64,000 nt of DNA from Nakamurella deserti (GTDB lineage: Bacteria; Actinomycetota; Actinomycetes; Mycobacteriales; Nakamurellaceae). Made by a program: the position numbers and the translations under genes. Below the pieces are notes generated by a model, which saw only the letters and a list, made by a program, of their open reading frames with translations, was not told the origin of the DNA and did no database searches. The stretch covers positions 1,044,315-1,108,314 of the forward strand of contig NZ_QCXS01000003.1 of the NCBI RefSeq assembly GCF_003260015.1, read 5' to 3'. The first letter of the stretch is position 1, and every line of letters begins with the position of its first letter. Shown here one piece after another: positions 36,096-44,335 of the stretch.

Positions 36096-37520
36096 ATGAC
36101 CAGCACCACATCATCGGACGCCGACGTCAGGCCCGTCGGATTCCGGTCCGACCGCGGGCCCATCCTGATCGCGCTGATGCTCAGCACCTCGCTGGTCGCA
36201 CTGGACTCGACGATCATCGCCACCGCGGTGCCGTCGGTGGTCGACAGCCTCGGTGGGTTCACCTCGTTCCCGTGGCTGTTCTCGATCTATCTGCTCGCGC
36301 AGGCCGTGTCGGTGCCGATCTACGGCCGGTTCGCCGATCTCTACGGCCGCAAGCCGATCATCTTCCTGGGCATCGGGCTCTTCCTGCTCGGGTCGATCCT
36401 GTGCGGATTCGCCTGGAGCATGCCGGCGCTGATCGCCTTCCGAGCCGTCCAGGGCCTCGGCGCCGGCGCGGTGCAGCCGATCGCCATGACCATCGCCGGT
36501 GACATCTACACCGTCGCCGAGCGGGCCCGGGTGCAGGGCTACCTGGCCAGCGTGTGGGCGATCTCCGCGGTCGTCGGCCCGACGCTGGGTGGCGTGTTCT
36601 CCGAGTGGATCTCCTGGCGCTGGATCTTCTTCGTCAACATCCCGTTCTGTCTGCTGGCGGGCTGGCTGCTGGCCCGCAACCTCAAGGAGAAGGTGGAGCG
36701 GACCCCGCACGTCATCGACGTCCGGGGCGCCCTGCTGCTGACGGTCGGGTGCGCGCTGCTCATCCTCGGCCTGCTGGAGGGCGGCGAGGCGTGGGCCTGG
36801 AACTCGCTGCCGAGCCTTGTCGTGCTCATCGTGGGGCCGCTGATGCTGATCGGCTTCGTGCTGGTGGAGCGGACCGCGGCGGAGCCGATCCTGCCGCTGT
36901 GGGTACTGCGTCGCCGGCTGCTGGCCGCCACGAGCGCGACCACCTTCCTGGTCGGCGCGGTGCTGCTCGGGCTGACCTCCTACGTTCCGACCTACGTGCA
37001 GACCGCGCTGGGCACCGGGCCGCTGACGGCGGGTTTCGCGCTGGCCACGCTGACGCTCGGCTGGCCCATCGCGGCGAGCCTCAGCGGTCGGCTGTACCTG
37101 CGGATCGGCTTCCGCAACACCGCGCTCATCGGTTCCGTGCTGGTCGTCGCCGGTGCCGCCCTGACCGCCACGCTGGGCCTCGGGTCCAGCGTCTGGCAGG
37201 TCGGGCTGTACTGCTTCGTCGTCGGACTCGGGATGGGCCTCGTCGCGAGCCCGTCGCTGATCGCCGCGCAGTCGAGCGTCGGCTGGACCGACCGTGGCGT
37301 GGTGACCGGGACGAACATGTTCGCCCGCTCGGTGGGCAGCGCGGTGGGTGTGGCCCTGTTCGGCGCCATCGCCAACGCGAGCCTGGGCGGCAGCGACAAC
37401 CCCACCGCGCAGGCCATGAGCACCGCAGCGCACCAGGTCTTCCTGGTCGGCGCGGTGCTCACCGTGCTGATGGGCCTGGCGGTCGCGTTCATCCCGAAGC
37501 GGATCGACGCACCAGCCTGA
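36096..37520 (+). CDS. DHA2-type MFS drug transporter
   Basis: A 474-residue exporter of the 14-helix DHA2 (EmrB/QacA) group. The diagnostic first-helix motif reads LVALDSTIIATAVPSVV, motif A is GRFADLYGRKPII, and the fifth-helix antiporter motif is seen around SAVVGPTLGGVFSEWISWRW. The inter-domain loop LKEKVERTPHVIDVRG is also normal. The ATG at 36096 is chosen over an upstream GTG because it has a good GAGGAG Shine-Dalgarno. It starts 98 nt after the S8-like pair and could share their transcript, although no functional link is evident. Substrate unknown. Confidence 0.9.
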   Translation: MTSTTSSDADVRPVGFRSDRGPILIALMLSTSLVALDSTIIATAVPSVVDSLGGFTSFPWLFSIYLLAQAVSVPIYGRFADLYGRKPIIFLGIGLFLLGSILCGFAWSMPALIAFRAVQGLGAGAVQPIAMTIAGDIYTVAERARVQGYLASVWAISAVVGPTLGGVFSEWISWRWIFFVNIPFCLLAGWLLARNLKEKVERTPHVIDVRGALLLTVGCALLILGLLEGGEAWAWNSLPSLVVLIVGPLMLIGFVLVERTAAEPILPLWVLRRRLLAATSATTFLVGAVLLGLTSYVPTYVQTALGTGPLTAGFALATLTLGWPIAASLSGRLYLRIGFRNTALIGSVLVVAGAALTATLGLGSSVWQVGLYCFVVGLGMGLVASPSLIAAQSSVGWTDRGVVTGTNMFARSVGSAVGVALFGAIANASLGGSDNPTAQAMSTAAHQVFLVGAVLTVLMGLAVAFIPKRIDAPA

Positions 37521-37631
37521 CCCCGCGTGTCACGACCTGGTAAAACGCCGCCGCGTGGATCGGGCCGCGGCTCAGAATGATCCCGGATCACCGACTCCCG
37601 GGACGCCGTCCCCTCGGTGACGAGGAGAGCC

Positions 37632-38579
37632 ATGACCTACCCCGGTGACCAGCCACCCCACCCCGGGACGCCGCCCCGGCAGCAGCCAGCCGCCGCTCAC
37701 CCGTTCGGTGACCACGGCGGCCTCGACGGCCCGGTCAAGGGACGCGACCTGTTGCGGTCCTGCTGGTCACTGCTGAAGTCGGACCGCGAGCTGCTGCTGC
37801 TGCCGGTGATGGCCGCGGTCGGCGGTGCGATCGCGATGGCGATCTTCTTCGTCCCCGGCGTCCTCGTCATGGTGTCGCACGGCAGCGAGGGCGCGGCGAA
37901 GGGCTGGATCTACGCAGGCGCGATCATCGGCGGCTTCGTCGCGAGCGCGATCGCGATCTTCTTCCAGGCCGCGCTGGTCTTCGGCGCCAACGAACGGGCC
38001 GACGGCGGGGACCCGACGGTCGGCAGCACGGTGCGAGCGGCCTGGGGGAAGATCGGCAAGATCCTGGGCTGGGCGGCGCTCACCACCGTGGTCGGCAGCC
38101 TGATCCGCGCGGTGCAGGAACGCGCCGGGTTCCTCGGCGGCCTCATCGGCTTCCTGGGCGGGGTCGCGTGGAGCATCGCCACCTTCCTCGCGGTGCCGGT
38201 CGTCGTGGCGGAGAACGCCGGTCCGGTCGAGGCGGTGAAGCGCTCGTCCGCGTTGATCCGACAGACCTGGGGACTGGGGTTGCGGTCGACGCTGCGGTGG
38301 GGACTCATCCAGCTGGCGTTCATGGTGGTGCCGGTGCTCGCCCTGTTCGGCGGGTTCGCGCTCATCAGCCGGGGCGGCGCCGCGGTGGGTCTGGGCATCG
38401 CCCTGACCGCGCTGGCCCTCGTCGCGCTGGTCGTGCTGAGCATCGCGTTCGCCGCCGTCGGCCAGTATGCGCGCGCCATGCTCTACCGCTACGCCACCGG
38501 CCGACCGGTGCCCGGGCTCGACCCGCGGCTGCTGGCCGGCGCTTTCGCACCGAAGAAGGACAAGGGCCGCTTCGCCTGA
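37632..38579 (+). CDS. DUF6159-like membrane protein
   Basis: A 315-residue membrane protein with a 40-residue Pro/Gln-rich cytoplasmic N terminus and six hydrophobic segments. The segment GRDLLRSCWSLLKSDRELLL before the first helix, ANERADGGDPTVGSTVRAAW and VAENAGPVEAVKRSSALIRQ are typical of the DUF6159 group and of related glycerophosphoryl-diester-phosphodiesterase-like membrane domains. No activity is known. A C-terminal KKDKGRF tail is basic. The ATG at 37632 follows AGGAG. Confidence 0.75.
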   Translation: MTYPGDQPPHPGTPPRQQPAAAHPFGDHGGLDGPVKGRDLLRSCWSLLKSDRELLLLPVMAAVGGAIAMAIFFVPGVLVMVSHGSEGAAKGWIYAGAIIGGFVASAIAIFFQAALVFGANERADGGDPTVGSTVRAAWGKIGKILGWAALTTVVGSLIRAVQERAGFLGGLIGFLGGVAWSIATFLAVPVVVAENAGPVEAVKRSSALIRQTWGLGLRSTLRWGLIQLAFMVVPVLALFGGFALISRGGAAVGLGIALTALALVALVVLSIAFAAVGQYARAMLYRYATGRPVPGLDPRLLAGAFAPKKDKGRFA

Positions 38580-38597
38580 GGTCGCCGCGACGCCGGG

Positions 38598-38687
38598 CGC
38601 CGGCGGCATGGTGTCGGCGCCGGCGACGCGGGGGCGGCGGCGCCGGCGGCATGGTGTCGGCGCCGGCGACGCGGGGGCGGCGCCGGC
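38598..38687 (+). repeat. 43-nt tandem repeat, two copies plus a fragment
   Basis: Two nearly identical 43-nt units start at 38598 and 38641, with the beginning of a third unit at 38681. The unit is over 80% GC and contains the self-complementary GGCGCCGGCG, so it can form strong hairpins. It fills the gap between the convergent DUF6159 and GH31 genes and could work as a transcription barrier. Confidence 0.85.
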
Positions 38688-38696
38688 ACCGATGGA

Positions 38697-41090
38697 TCAC
38701 CGCCGCGCGGTGAGCAGTTCCGCGATCGCCGCCTGGAGGGACTCCGGGACATCCCGGGCCGCGAGCTCGGTGAGCACCGCCGCGGGCGCCCCCTCGAGCC
38801 GACGCCACAGGTCGGCCTTGTCGTCGAGTCCGTAGTGACTGCGCATCAACAGCTGGAACAACCGACCCGGGACGTCGCTGGTCACCGGCGCCGGATCCGG
38901 CCCGAACGTCACCTGAACGACCTCGCCGATCGCGACGTCGGTGATCTCCACGCTGCTCCGGCCGTTCCCGCTGACCACCGCGACGGCAGCGTCACCGACC
39001 CGGACCTCGCCGGGGTCGACGACACCGAGCAGGGTGACCGTCCAGCTCCGGGCAGCCGGGATCGCTGTGGTCACGCCCTCGGCGGGGTGCACCGTGAGGG
39101 TGCCCGTGGCCTGTTCCCAGGTGATCCGCGTGGTCACGGTCGGGATGGACGCCGGATCGTGGCCGGTGCCGTCGTCCTCGACGAGGGTGAAGCTGCCGTC
39201 CGCACCGGGCGCCACCACGACCTCCAGCGCGCCGGGGTTGACCGTCGCGTCGGACTCGGCCGGCGCCGCCAGGGGCACGATGCCGCCGGCCCTGACCAGC
39301 GCGGGGACGCTCTGACCGTCACGGTGCAGCCGGACCTCCCGGCCGCCGTCGTAGGCGACGCCGGTCAGCAGGTCGACCCAGACGCCGGCCGGCAGCCACG
39401 CCCGCACCGACCCGACACGGGTCACCTCGTCGGTCGGGGTGGTGATCGGCGCCACGACCAGCTCGGACCCGAAGCCGTACTGGTTGGGCACCCGGTAGGC
39501 CGCGGCCTGATCCGGATACAGGTGGTACATCGGGCGCACCAGCGGGACACCGTCGGTGGCCGCCCGGTGGTTCATCGTGTGCAGGTAAGGCACCAGCCGG
39601 GCCCGCAGCCGCAGCGCCTCGCCGAGCGCGGCCCGCACGTCGGCGCCGTACGCCCACGGCTCCTTGACCACGAACGGGTTGCGCGCGGAGTGCAGCCGCA
39701 GGATCGGCGAGAAGACGCCGAGCTGCACCCAGCGCAGCAGCAGCTCCGGGTCGTAGGTCCCCTGGAAATGGCCGCCGATGTCGTGGCTCCACCAGCCGTA
39801 GCCGATGTTGGACGCGGTCGCGGTGAACTCGGGCTGGAAGTCCAGCGACGCCCACGAGATGACCGTGTCGCCGGAGAAGCCGACCGGGTAGCGGTGGCTG
39901 CCGGGCCCCGCGTACCGGGAGAACGTGAGCGGCCGCTGCCCGCCCTTGGCGGCGTCGAGGTAGTGGAAGTGGTTCAGCATCCACAGCGGGTCGATGCCCG
40001 CGACCCGCGAGTACGGGCCGGACTGCCAGTCCAGCCACCAGAAGTCCACGCCCTGCCGCTCGAGTCCGCGGTGCAGGATCTCGAAGTAGGCGGCCATGAA
40101 GTCGCGGTCGGTGACGTCGAAGGCGATCGGCGCCTCCTCGTCGGCGTCGCGGCCGAGGGCGGCGGCCATCTCCGGGTAGGCGTCCTCGTAGGCGCGGACG
40201 CCGTCGGCCGGGTGCACGTTGAGGGTGACCCGCAGGCCGCGGCGGTGCAGCTCGGCGAGGAACGCCTCCGGGTCGGCGAACAGCTCCCGGTTCCACGAGT
40301 AGCCGGTCCAGCCGCTGCCGTGGATCTCCGGGACGTCGTCGACGCGGTGCCAGTCCATGTCGATGACGGCGACCGAGAACGGCAGGTCCTCGGCCGCGAA
40401 CCGGTCCTGCAACGCCAGGTACTCGTCGGCGCTGTACGGGTGGTAGCGGCTCCACCAGTTACCCAGCGCCCACCGGGGCAACACCGGCTGGCCACCGGAG
40501 AGGGCGTAGAAGGCCTGTACCGCCTCGGTGTGGTCGAGGCCGTAGGCGAAGACGTAGAGGTCGAGGTTCGCGCCGTTGCGGGCGGCCGCCCACCCGTCAG
40601 CGGTGAAGACCATCGAGTGCGAGTCGTCGAGCGCGGCGAAACCCTGCCGGGAGACCACCCCGTGCTCGAGGGGCAGCCGCCCGTCGACGTTGTCCAGGGT
40701 GCGCGCGGTGCCGCGGAGGTCGGGCACGGGTTCGCCGTAGCGCCAGACCGAGTGGTAGGTGGTGGTGTTGCCCCTGACCTGCAGGGAGAGGCCGGCGGCG
40801 GTGAACGGACCGCGGTCGTAGACGAGATGGAACCGGTCGGTCACGATCTCCAGGGCGGCGTCGGTCTCGGTGACGGTGAACGACGGCACCGGCAGATCAC
40901 GGTGCTGGGCGAGCGTGGAGGCCCGGTCCTCGAACCTGCCGTCGGCCGACCATTCGAGGCGGACCAGGCCCGCGGTCAGCACGGTGATGCGGTGACGGTC
41001 ACCGACGACCATCGCGGCGGGGTCGGCCTGCGGGGTGGGGACGGCGGCGCCGGTGGGTCGGAAGTCGTAGCTGTCGGACGGGTGCGACAC
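38697..41090 (-). CDS. Glycoside hydrolase family 31 enzyme
   Basis: A 797-residue GH31 protein (alpha-glucosidase or alpha-xylosidase type). In order: an N-terminal beta-sandwich, then the barrel with PRWALGNWWSRYHPYSADEY, VIDMDWH, the nucleophile region GVDFWWLDWQSGP, and the acid/base and family signature region SGDTVISWASL through GWWSHDIGGHFQG, ending in RWVQLGVFSPILRLHS. C-terminal beta domains follow, plus an extra helical tail of about 45 residues. No signal peptide, so it acts in the cytoplasm on imported sugars. The start is a GTG at 41090 (SHPSDSYDFRP); the 71 in-frame codons upstream read through repeat DNA and are unlikely to be coding. Substrate not deducible. Confidence 0.88.
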   Translation of the reverse strand: MSHPSDSYDFRPTGAAVPTPQADPAAMVVGDRHRITVLTAGLVRLEWSADGRFEDRASTLAQHRDLPVPSFTVTETDAALEIVTDRFHLVYDRGPFTAAGLSLQVRGNTTTYHSVWRYGEPVPDLRGTARTLDNVDGRLPLEHGVVSRQGFAALDDSHSMVFTADGWAAARNGANLDLYVFAYGLDHTEAVQAFYALSGGQPVLPRWALGNWWSRYHPYSADEYLALQDRFAAEDLPFSVAVIDMDWHRVDDVPEIHGSGWTGYSWNRELFADPEAFLAELHRRGLRVTLNVHPADGVRAYEDAYPEMAAALGRDADEEAPIAFDVTDRDFMAAYFEILHRGLERQGVDFWWLDWQSGPYSRVAGIDPLWMLNHFHYLDAAKGGQRPLTFSRYAGPGSHRYPVGFSGDTVISWASLDFQPEFTATASNIGYGWWSHDIGGHFQGTYDPELLLRWVQLGVFSPILRLHSARNPFVVKEPWAYGADVRAALGEALRLRARLVPYLHTMNHRAATDGVPLVRPMYHLYPDQAAAYRVPNQYGFGSELVVAPITTPTDEVTRVGSVRAWLPAGVWVDLLTGVAYDGGREVRLHRDGQSVPALVRAGGIVPLAAPAESDATVNPGALEVVVAPGADGSFTLVEDDGTGHDPASIPTVTTRITWEQATGTLTVHPAEGVTTAIPAARSWTVTLLGVVDPGEVRVGDAAVAVVSGNGRSSVEITDVAIGEVVQVTFGPDPAPVTSDVPGRLFQLLMRSHYGLDDKADLWRRLEGAPAAVLTELAARDVPESLQAAIAELLTARR

Positions 41091-41622
41091 GTCGGGTTCC
41101 TTCGGTCGGGTGCGGGGGGCGACGCTACCCCGGGGTGCCCAGAGGCTGCCCGGGCGGCGTCGACGCCGGTGGGTCGACGTGCGGGTCACGCCGGCCACCG
41201 CAGGACTGGTACCCCCTGGCGCGGCTGGGCCGCACAGCCGATCATCGGGACCGACGGTCGGGACGCCGCGCCGAGGGACGGCCGGGACGGACAGCCCGGC
41301 CACTCGGTCACGACGGCCGGACCGGCCGGCCGGGGCGGACAGGCCGGCCGGACAGCCCGGACGGACAGCCCGGCCGAGACGGCCAGCCCGGCTGGTCAGC
41401 CGCGACGGACAGCCCGGCCGCTCGGTCGCGACAGCCCGACCGGCCGGTCAGCCGTGACGGAGATGCCGGCGGGACGGACGGCCGTCGGGACGGACGACCG
41501 GCGGGACGGACGACCGGCGGGACGGACACGCCGTCCACTCGGCCGAACGGCTCGATCGACCGGGCGGCCGACACCGGGCGGCGGACAACCGGATCGGGGA
41601 CGCCGGCCTGACACGCGACGGG
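41091..41622. other. Repeat-rich noncoding gap upstream of GH31
   Basis: This gap of about 530 nt lies upstream of GH31 and downstream of a small membrane gene. From about 41270 to 41530 it is built from degenerate GACGGACAGCCCGGCC-like units. Open frames here translate to low-complexity Arg/Gly/Pro/Thr/Asp sequence in every frame and are not considered genes. The 180 nt nearest the GH31 start are non-repetitive and could hold its promoter; none is obvious. Confidence 0.6.
41470..41530 (+). repeat. 16-nt tandem repeat (CGGGACGGACGACCGG)
   Basis: Successive 16-nt units start at about 41470, 41486, 41502 and 41518. The middle two are identical; the first and last carry substitutions or are truncated. 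It is the most regular part of the surrounding degenerate repeat field. Confidence 0.8.
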
Positions 41623-41901
41623 TCAGCCGATGTACTGATCGGCCGGGACGGACCGGGAGCGCCACCCGGCGACGACCGCGAGGACACCGACCATCGGCAC
41701 CGTCGAAGCGAGCGGCGTGGCGAGGACGTCGACGACCGGGGTGGCCACGAACCAGCAGCCGAATCCGGCCGCGGCGGTGACGGCCGCACCGAGCAGCAAC
41801 GAGTGCGGCAGCGGCAGATCCCGTGCGCCCGGGACGACGAGGCGCGTGAGCAGGCCGGAGATCGCGGCGATGGCGACGAAGAGGCCGATCAGGACGGTCA
41901 C
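41623..41901 (-). CDS. Small membrane protein, GlsB/YeaQ-like
   Basis: A 92-residue protein with three hydrophobic segments. The N-terminal helix followed by a short basic turn and glycine (IGLFVAIAAISGLLTRLVVPG) resembles GlsB/YeaQ/YmgE transglycosylase-associated stress proteins, which is a weak match. The GTG start at 41901 opens straight into the first helix and has GGAAAGG ten bases upstream. It is probably a divergent relative of the next small gene (42020-42316). Function unknown. Confidence 0.6.
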   Translation of the reverse strand: MTVLIGLFVAIAAISGLLTRLVVPGARDLPLPHSLLLGAAVTAAAGFGCWFVATPVVDVLATPLASTVPMVGVLAVVAGWRSRSVPADQYIG

Positions 41902-42019
41902 GAGGTATCGGCCTTTCCGGATGGGGTGCCGCCCCGTGCACCGCGGGACGAGGACGTCGGGTGACGTGGGACTGCCGGGCCCTTGACGGGGCGGTGGCCC
42001 GGCGGCGGGGCGGGTGGTG

Positions 42020-42316
42020 TCAGGCGGTCCGCTCACCGGTGGCGGCAGCGCTCGCCGGCACCCACGCCCGGTAGATCGCCATGGCGGCGATGGCGCCGAG
42101 CACCGAGACCAGGCAGCTGCTGCTGTCGGTCGCGCGGGCCTCGGGGGTGAGGACCCACCACTGGACCAGCGGCGCGACCGCCGCGCCGATGGTGCCCAAC
42201 GCGATGGTCCTGGGCAGCGAGAGCCGGAAGCGGTCGAACGTGATGAACCGCGCGAGCAGGCCGACCACCGCGCCGACCGCGACGAAGAACCCGAGGGCGA
42301 TGACGAGGTGCAGCAT
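42020..42316 (-). CDS. Small membrane protein, GlsB/YeaQ-like
   Basis: A 98-residue protein with three hydrophobic segments: LVIALGFFVAVGAVVGLLAR first, then TIALGTIGAAVAPLVQWWVL and CLVSVLGAIAAMAIY. Layout and size parallel the neighbouring 92-residue protein, suggesting an old tandem duplication. The ATG at 42316 has a clear AAGGAG Shine-Dalgarno. The last two helices are separated by a loop with three Ser and a Cys. Function unknown. Confidence 0.65.
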   Translation of the reverse strand: MLHLVIALGFFVAVGAVVGLLARFITFDRFRLSLPRTIALGTIGAAVAPLVQWWVLTPEARATDSSSCLVSVLGAIAAMAIYRAWVPASAAATGERTA

Positions 42317-42496
42317 GTCCGACTCCTTGATCCGATGTCCGGGCCTGTCGTCCGGGCGATGGATCAAGCGTCGTACGGACCGGCTGCCGGGACAGTCGGC
42401 CGGCCGGCCGGCGCACCGGCGGATCGTGGCGTCCACCGATCGGTGGACCGTCCGCGCGCATCGGATCCCGGCCCTCGAGGCCGTGACCGACCGACT

Positions 42497-44335
42497 TCAG
42501 CGTCCGGCGGCCAGCCGCTCCCGCAGTCCGGACGCCCGGGCGGCCCGGCGGGCGATGGCCTCCCGGAACGACTCCTCGGTACCGAGCAGCCGCACGTGTC
42601 CGCGGGCCCGGGTGAGCGCGGTGTAGAGCATCTCGCGGGTGAGCAGCGGTGAGTCCGGCTCGGGCAGCACCAGGGTGACGTGGTCGAACTGGCTGCCCTG
42701 GCTGCGGTGCACGGTCATCGCGTGCACCGTCTGCAGGCCGGACAACCGGCTGGGCGCGAAGGTCACCACGGTGCCCTGGCGGCGGAAGGCCACCCGCAGA
42801 TCACCGGTGGGCCCGTCCGGTCCGCTACCGGCGACCACCACCCCGGTGTCGCCGTTGTAGAGCCCGAGCAGGTAGTCGTTCGCGGTCACCAGTACGGGTC
42901 GCCCCAGGTACCACTCCGCCTGGTGGGTGGCGCTGCGGGACTCGGCCAGCCACCGCTCGATGCGGCGGCTCCAGTCCTCGACGCCGTAGGGGCCGGTCCG
43001 GTGGGCGCACAGGACCCGGTGCCGGTCCAGGGCGTCGAGCGCGGCCGGTGCGTCGCCGTCGGCGGCGGCGTCGCGCAGGGCCGCGGCCGAGGTGGTGACG
43101 TCGGTCCGGACGTCATCGAGGTCGTCGCCGGCGTCCGGGTCGATGAACGACACGTCGTCGAGCTCGCTGAGCAGGATGTCGAGGGCCTCGTCGGCGTCGC
43201 CGTCCCGCACCGCGTGGGCGAGCTCGGCGATGCCGCCGCCGAAGCGGTGGATACGGGTCAGCATCACGACGCCGCTGCCCACCTGGCCGGCCGCCGGTGC
43301 GGGGGTGCGCTGTTCGCGCTGCGTGAGACCGGCGACGAGGTCGGCGAGCACCGCGCCGGCCTCGACGGAGGCGAGCTGGTCGGGGTCACCGACGAGCACG
43401 AGCCGGGTCTCAGGTCGGAGCGCCTCCAGCAGCCGGGCCATCAGCGTGAGCGACACCATCGAGGTCTCGTCGACCACCACGATGTCGTAGGGCAACCGGT
43501 TGTGCCGGTCGTGGGCGAAGCGGGTGCCGAAGCCGGACCCGGGGCGGGAGCCGAGCAGTCGGTGCAGGGTCGAGGCCGTCACCGTTCCGAGCCGGTCCCG
43601 TTCGGTCGGCGCGAAGCGGGACTGCACCTCCTGCACGGCCTCCTGCATCCGGGCGGCCGCCTTGCCCGTGGGGGCGGCCAGCGCGACCCGGGGTGCCGGG
43701 CCGGGCTGGTCGATCAGCACCGCCAGCAGCCGCGCGATGGTCGTGGTCTTGCCGGTGCCCGGGCCGCCACCCAGCACCGTGGTCCAGCGGCGCGCTGCGA
43801 CCTCGGCCGCCTGGCGCTGCTCGGAACGGTCCGGGAAGTGCCGGTCGAGTGCGGCAGCCAACCGGGCGGCGTCGACGGTGGGAGGCGGTCGGGTGGCGCG
43901 GTCGAGCAGGTCGAAACAGACCTGCACCTCCTGCCGCCAGTAGCGGTCGAGGTAGAGCAGGTCCAGGTCCCAGCGCAGGGGGCCGTTCCCGGTGGTGAGC
44001 ACGCTGGCCTGGACGGTCTCGTACCAGTCGACGAGGTCGGGCCAGGGCAGCGTCGGGTCGATCCGGATCTGCTCGCCGAGATCGATGCACACCGATCCCT
44101 GCCGCAGACCCCGCACGGCCAGCGCGACGGCCAGCAGCACCGTCTCGTCGGCCTCGTTGCCCAGCCGGCCGACGCTGGTCGCGACGTGGACGTCCGCGGC
44201 GGTGATCATCCCGGCCGCGTTGAACACGGCGAGCAGGCCGGTCGCGCCCAGGGCGAGAGAGGCGTCCCACGGATCGGTCAGCCGGTCGTCCGCTGTCGCG
44301 GCGCCGGCGGCAAGAAGGGGGTTCGTGGTGTTCAT
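42497..44335 (-). CDS. recD: Exodeoxyribonuclease V alpha subunit (RecD helicase)
   Basis: A 612-residue superfamily 1B helicase, the 5'-3' motor of RecBCD. Walker A reads GGGPGTGKTTTIARLL, motif II is VVDETSMVSLTLMARLL, a GDPDQLASVEAG motif follows, and the C-terminal motifs include TVHRSQGSQFDHVTLVLP and LYTALTRARGHVRLLG. The N-terminal domain that contacts RecC is present. The ATG overlaps the RecB stop (ATGA), so it is the last gene of a recC-recB-recD operon. Together the three subunits process double-strand DNA ends for recombination and degrade foreign linear DNA. Confidence 0.93.
   Translation of the reverse strand: MNTTNPLLAAGAATADDRLTDPWDASLALGATGLLAVFNAAGMITAADVHVATSVGRLGNEADETVLLAVALAVRGLRQGSVCIDLGEQIRIDPTLPWPDLVDWYETVQASVLTTGNGPLRWDLDLLYLDRYWRQEVQVCFDLLDRATRPPPTVDAARLAAALDRHFPDRSEQRQAAEVAARRWTTVLGGGPGTGKTTTIARLLAVLIDQPGPAPRVALAAPTGKAAARMQEAVQEVQSRFAPTERDRLGTVTASTLHRLLGSRPGSGFGTRFAHDRHNRLPYDIVVVDETSMVSLTLMARLLEALRPETRLVLVGDPDQLASVEAGAVLADLVAGLTQREQRTPAPAAGQVGSGVVMLTRIHRFGGGIAELAHAVRDGDADEALDILLSELDDVSFIDPDAGDDLDDVRTDVTTSAAALRDAAADGDAPAALDALDRHRVLCAHRTGPYGVEDWSRRIERWLAESRSATHQAEWYLGRPVLVTANDYLLGLYNGDTGVVVAGSGPDGPTGDLRVAFRRQGTVVTFAPSRLSGLQTVHAMTVHRSQGSQFDHVTLVLPEPDSPLLTREMLYTALTRARGHVRLLGTEESFREAIARRAARASGLRERLAAGR

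Noticed and set aside
41091-41303. N-terminal extension of the GH31 protein
   Set aside because: The extra 71 codons read from repeat-rich DNA, are Arg/Pro-rich and precede the conserved start; GTG 41090 is more credible.
41281-41530. CRISPR array
   Set aside because: The units are contiguous and degenerate with no unique spacers of constant length, and no cas genes lie nearby.
38835-41780. 981-codon open frame opposite GH31, running through the repeat field
   Set aside because: Antisense to conserved GH31 motifs, and its 3' part is pure repeat sequence.
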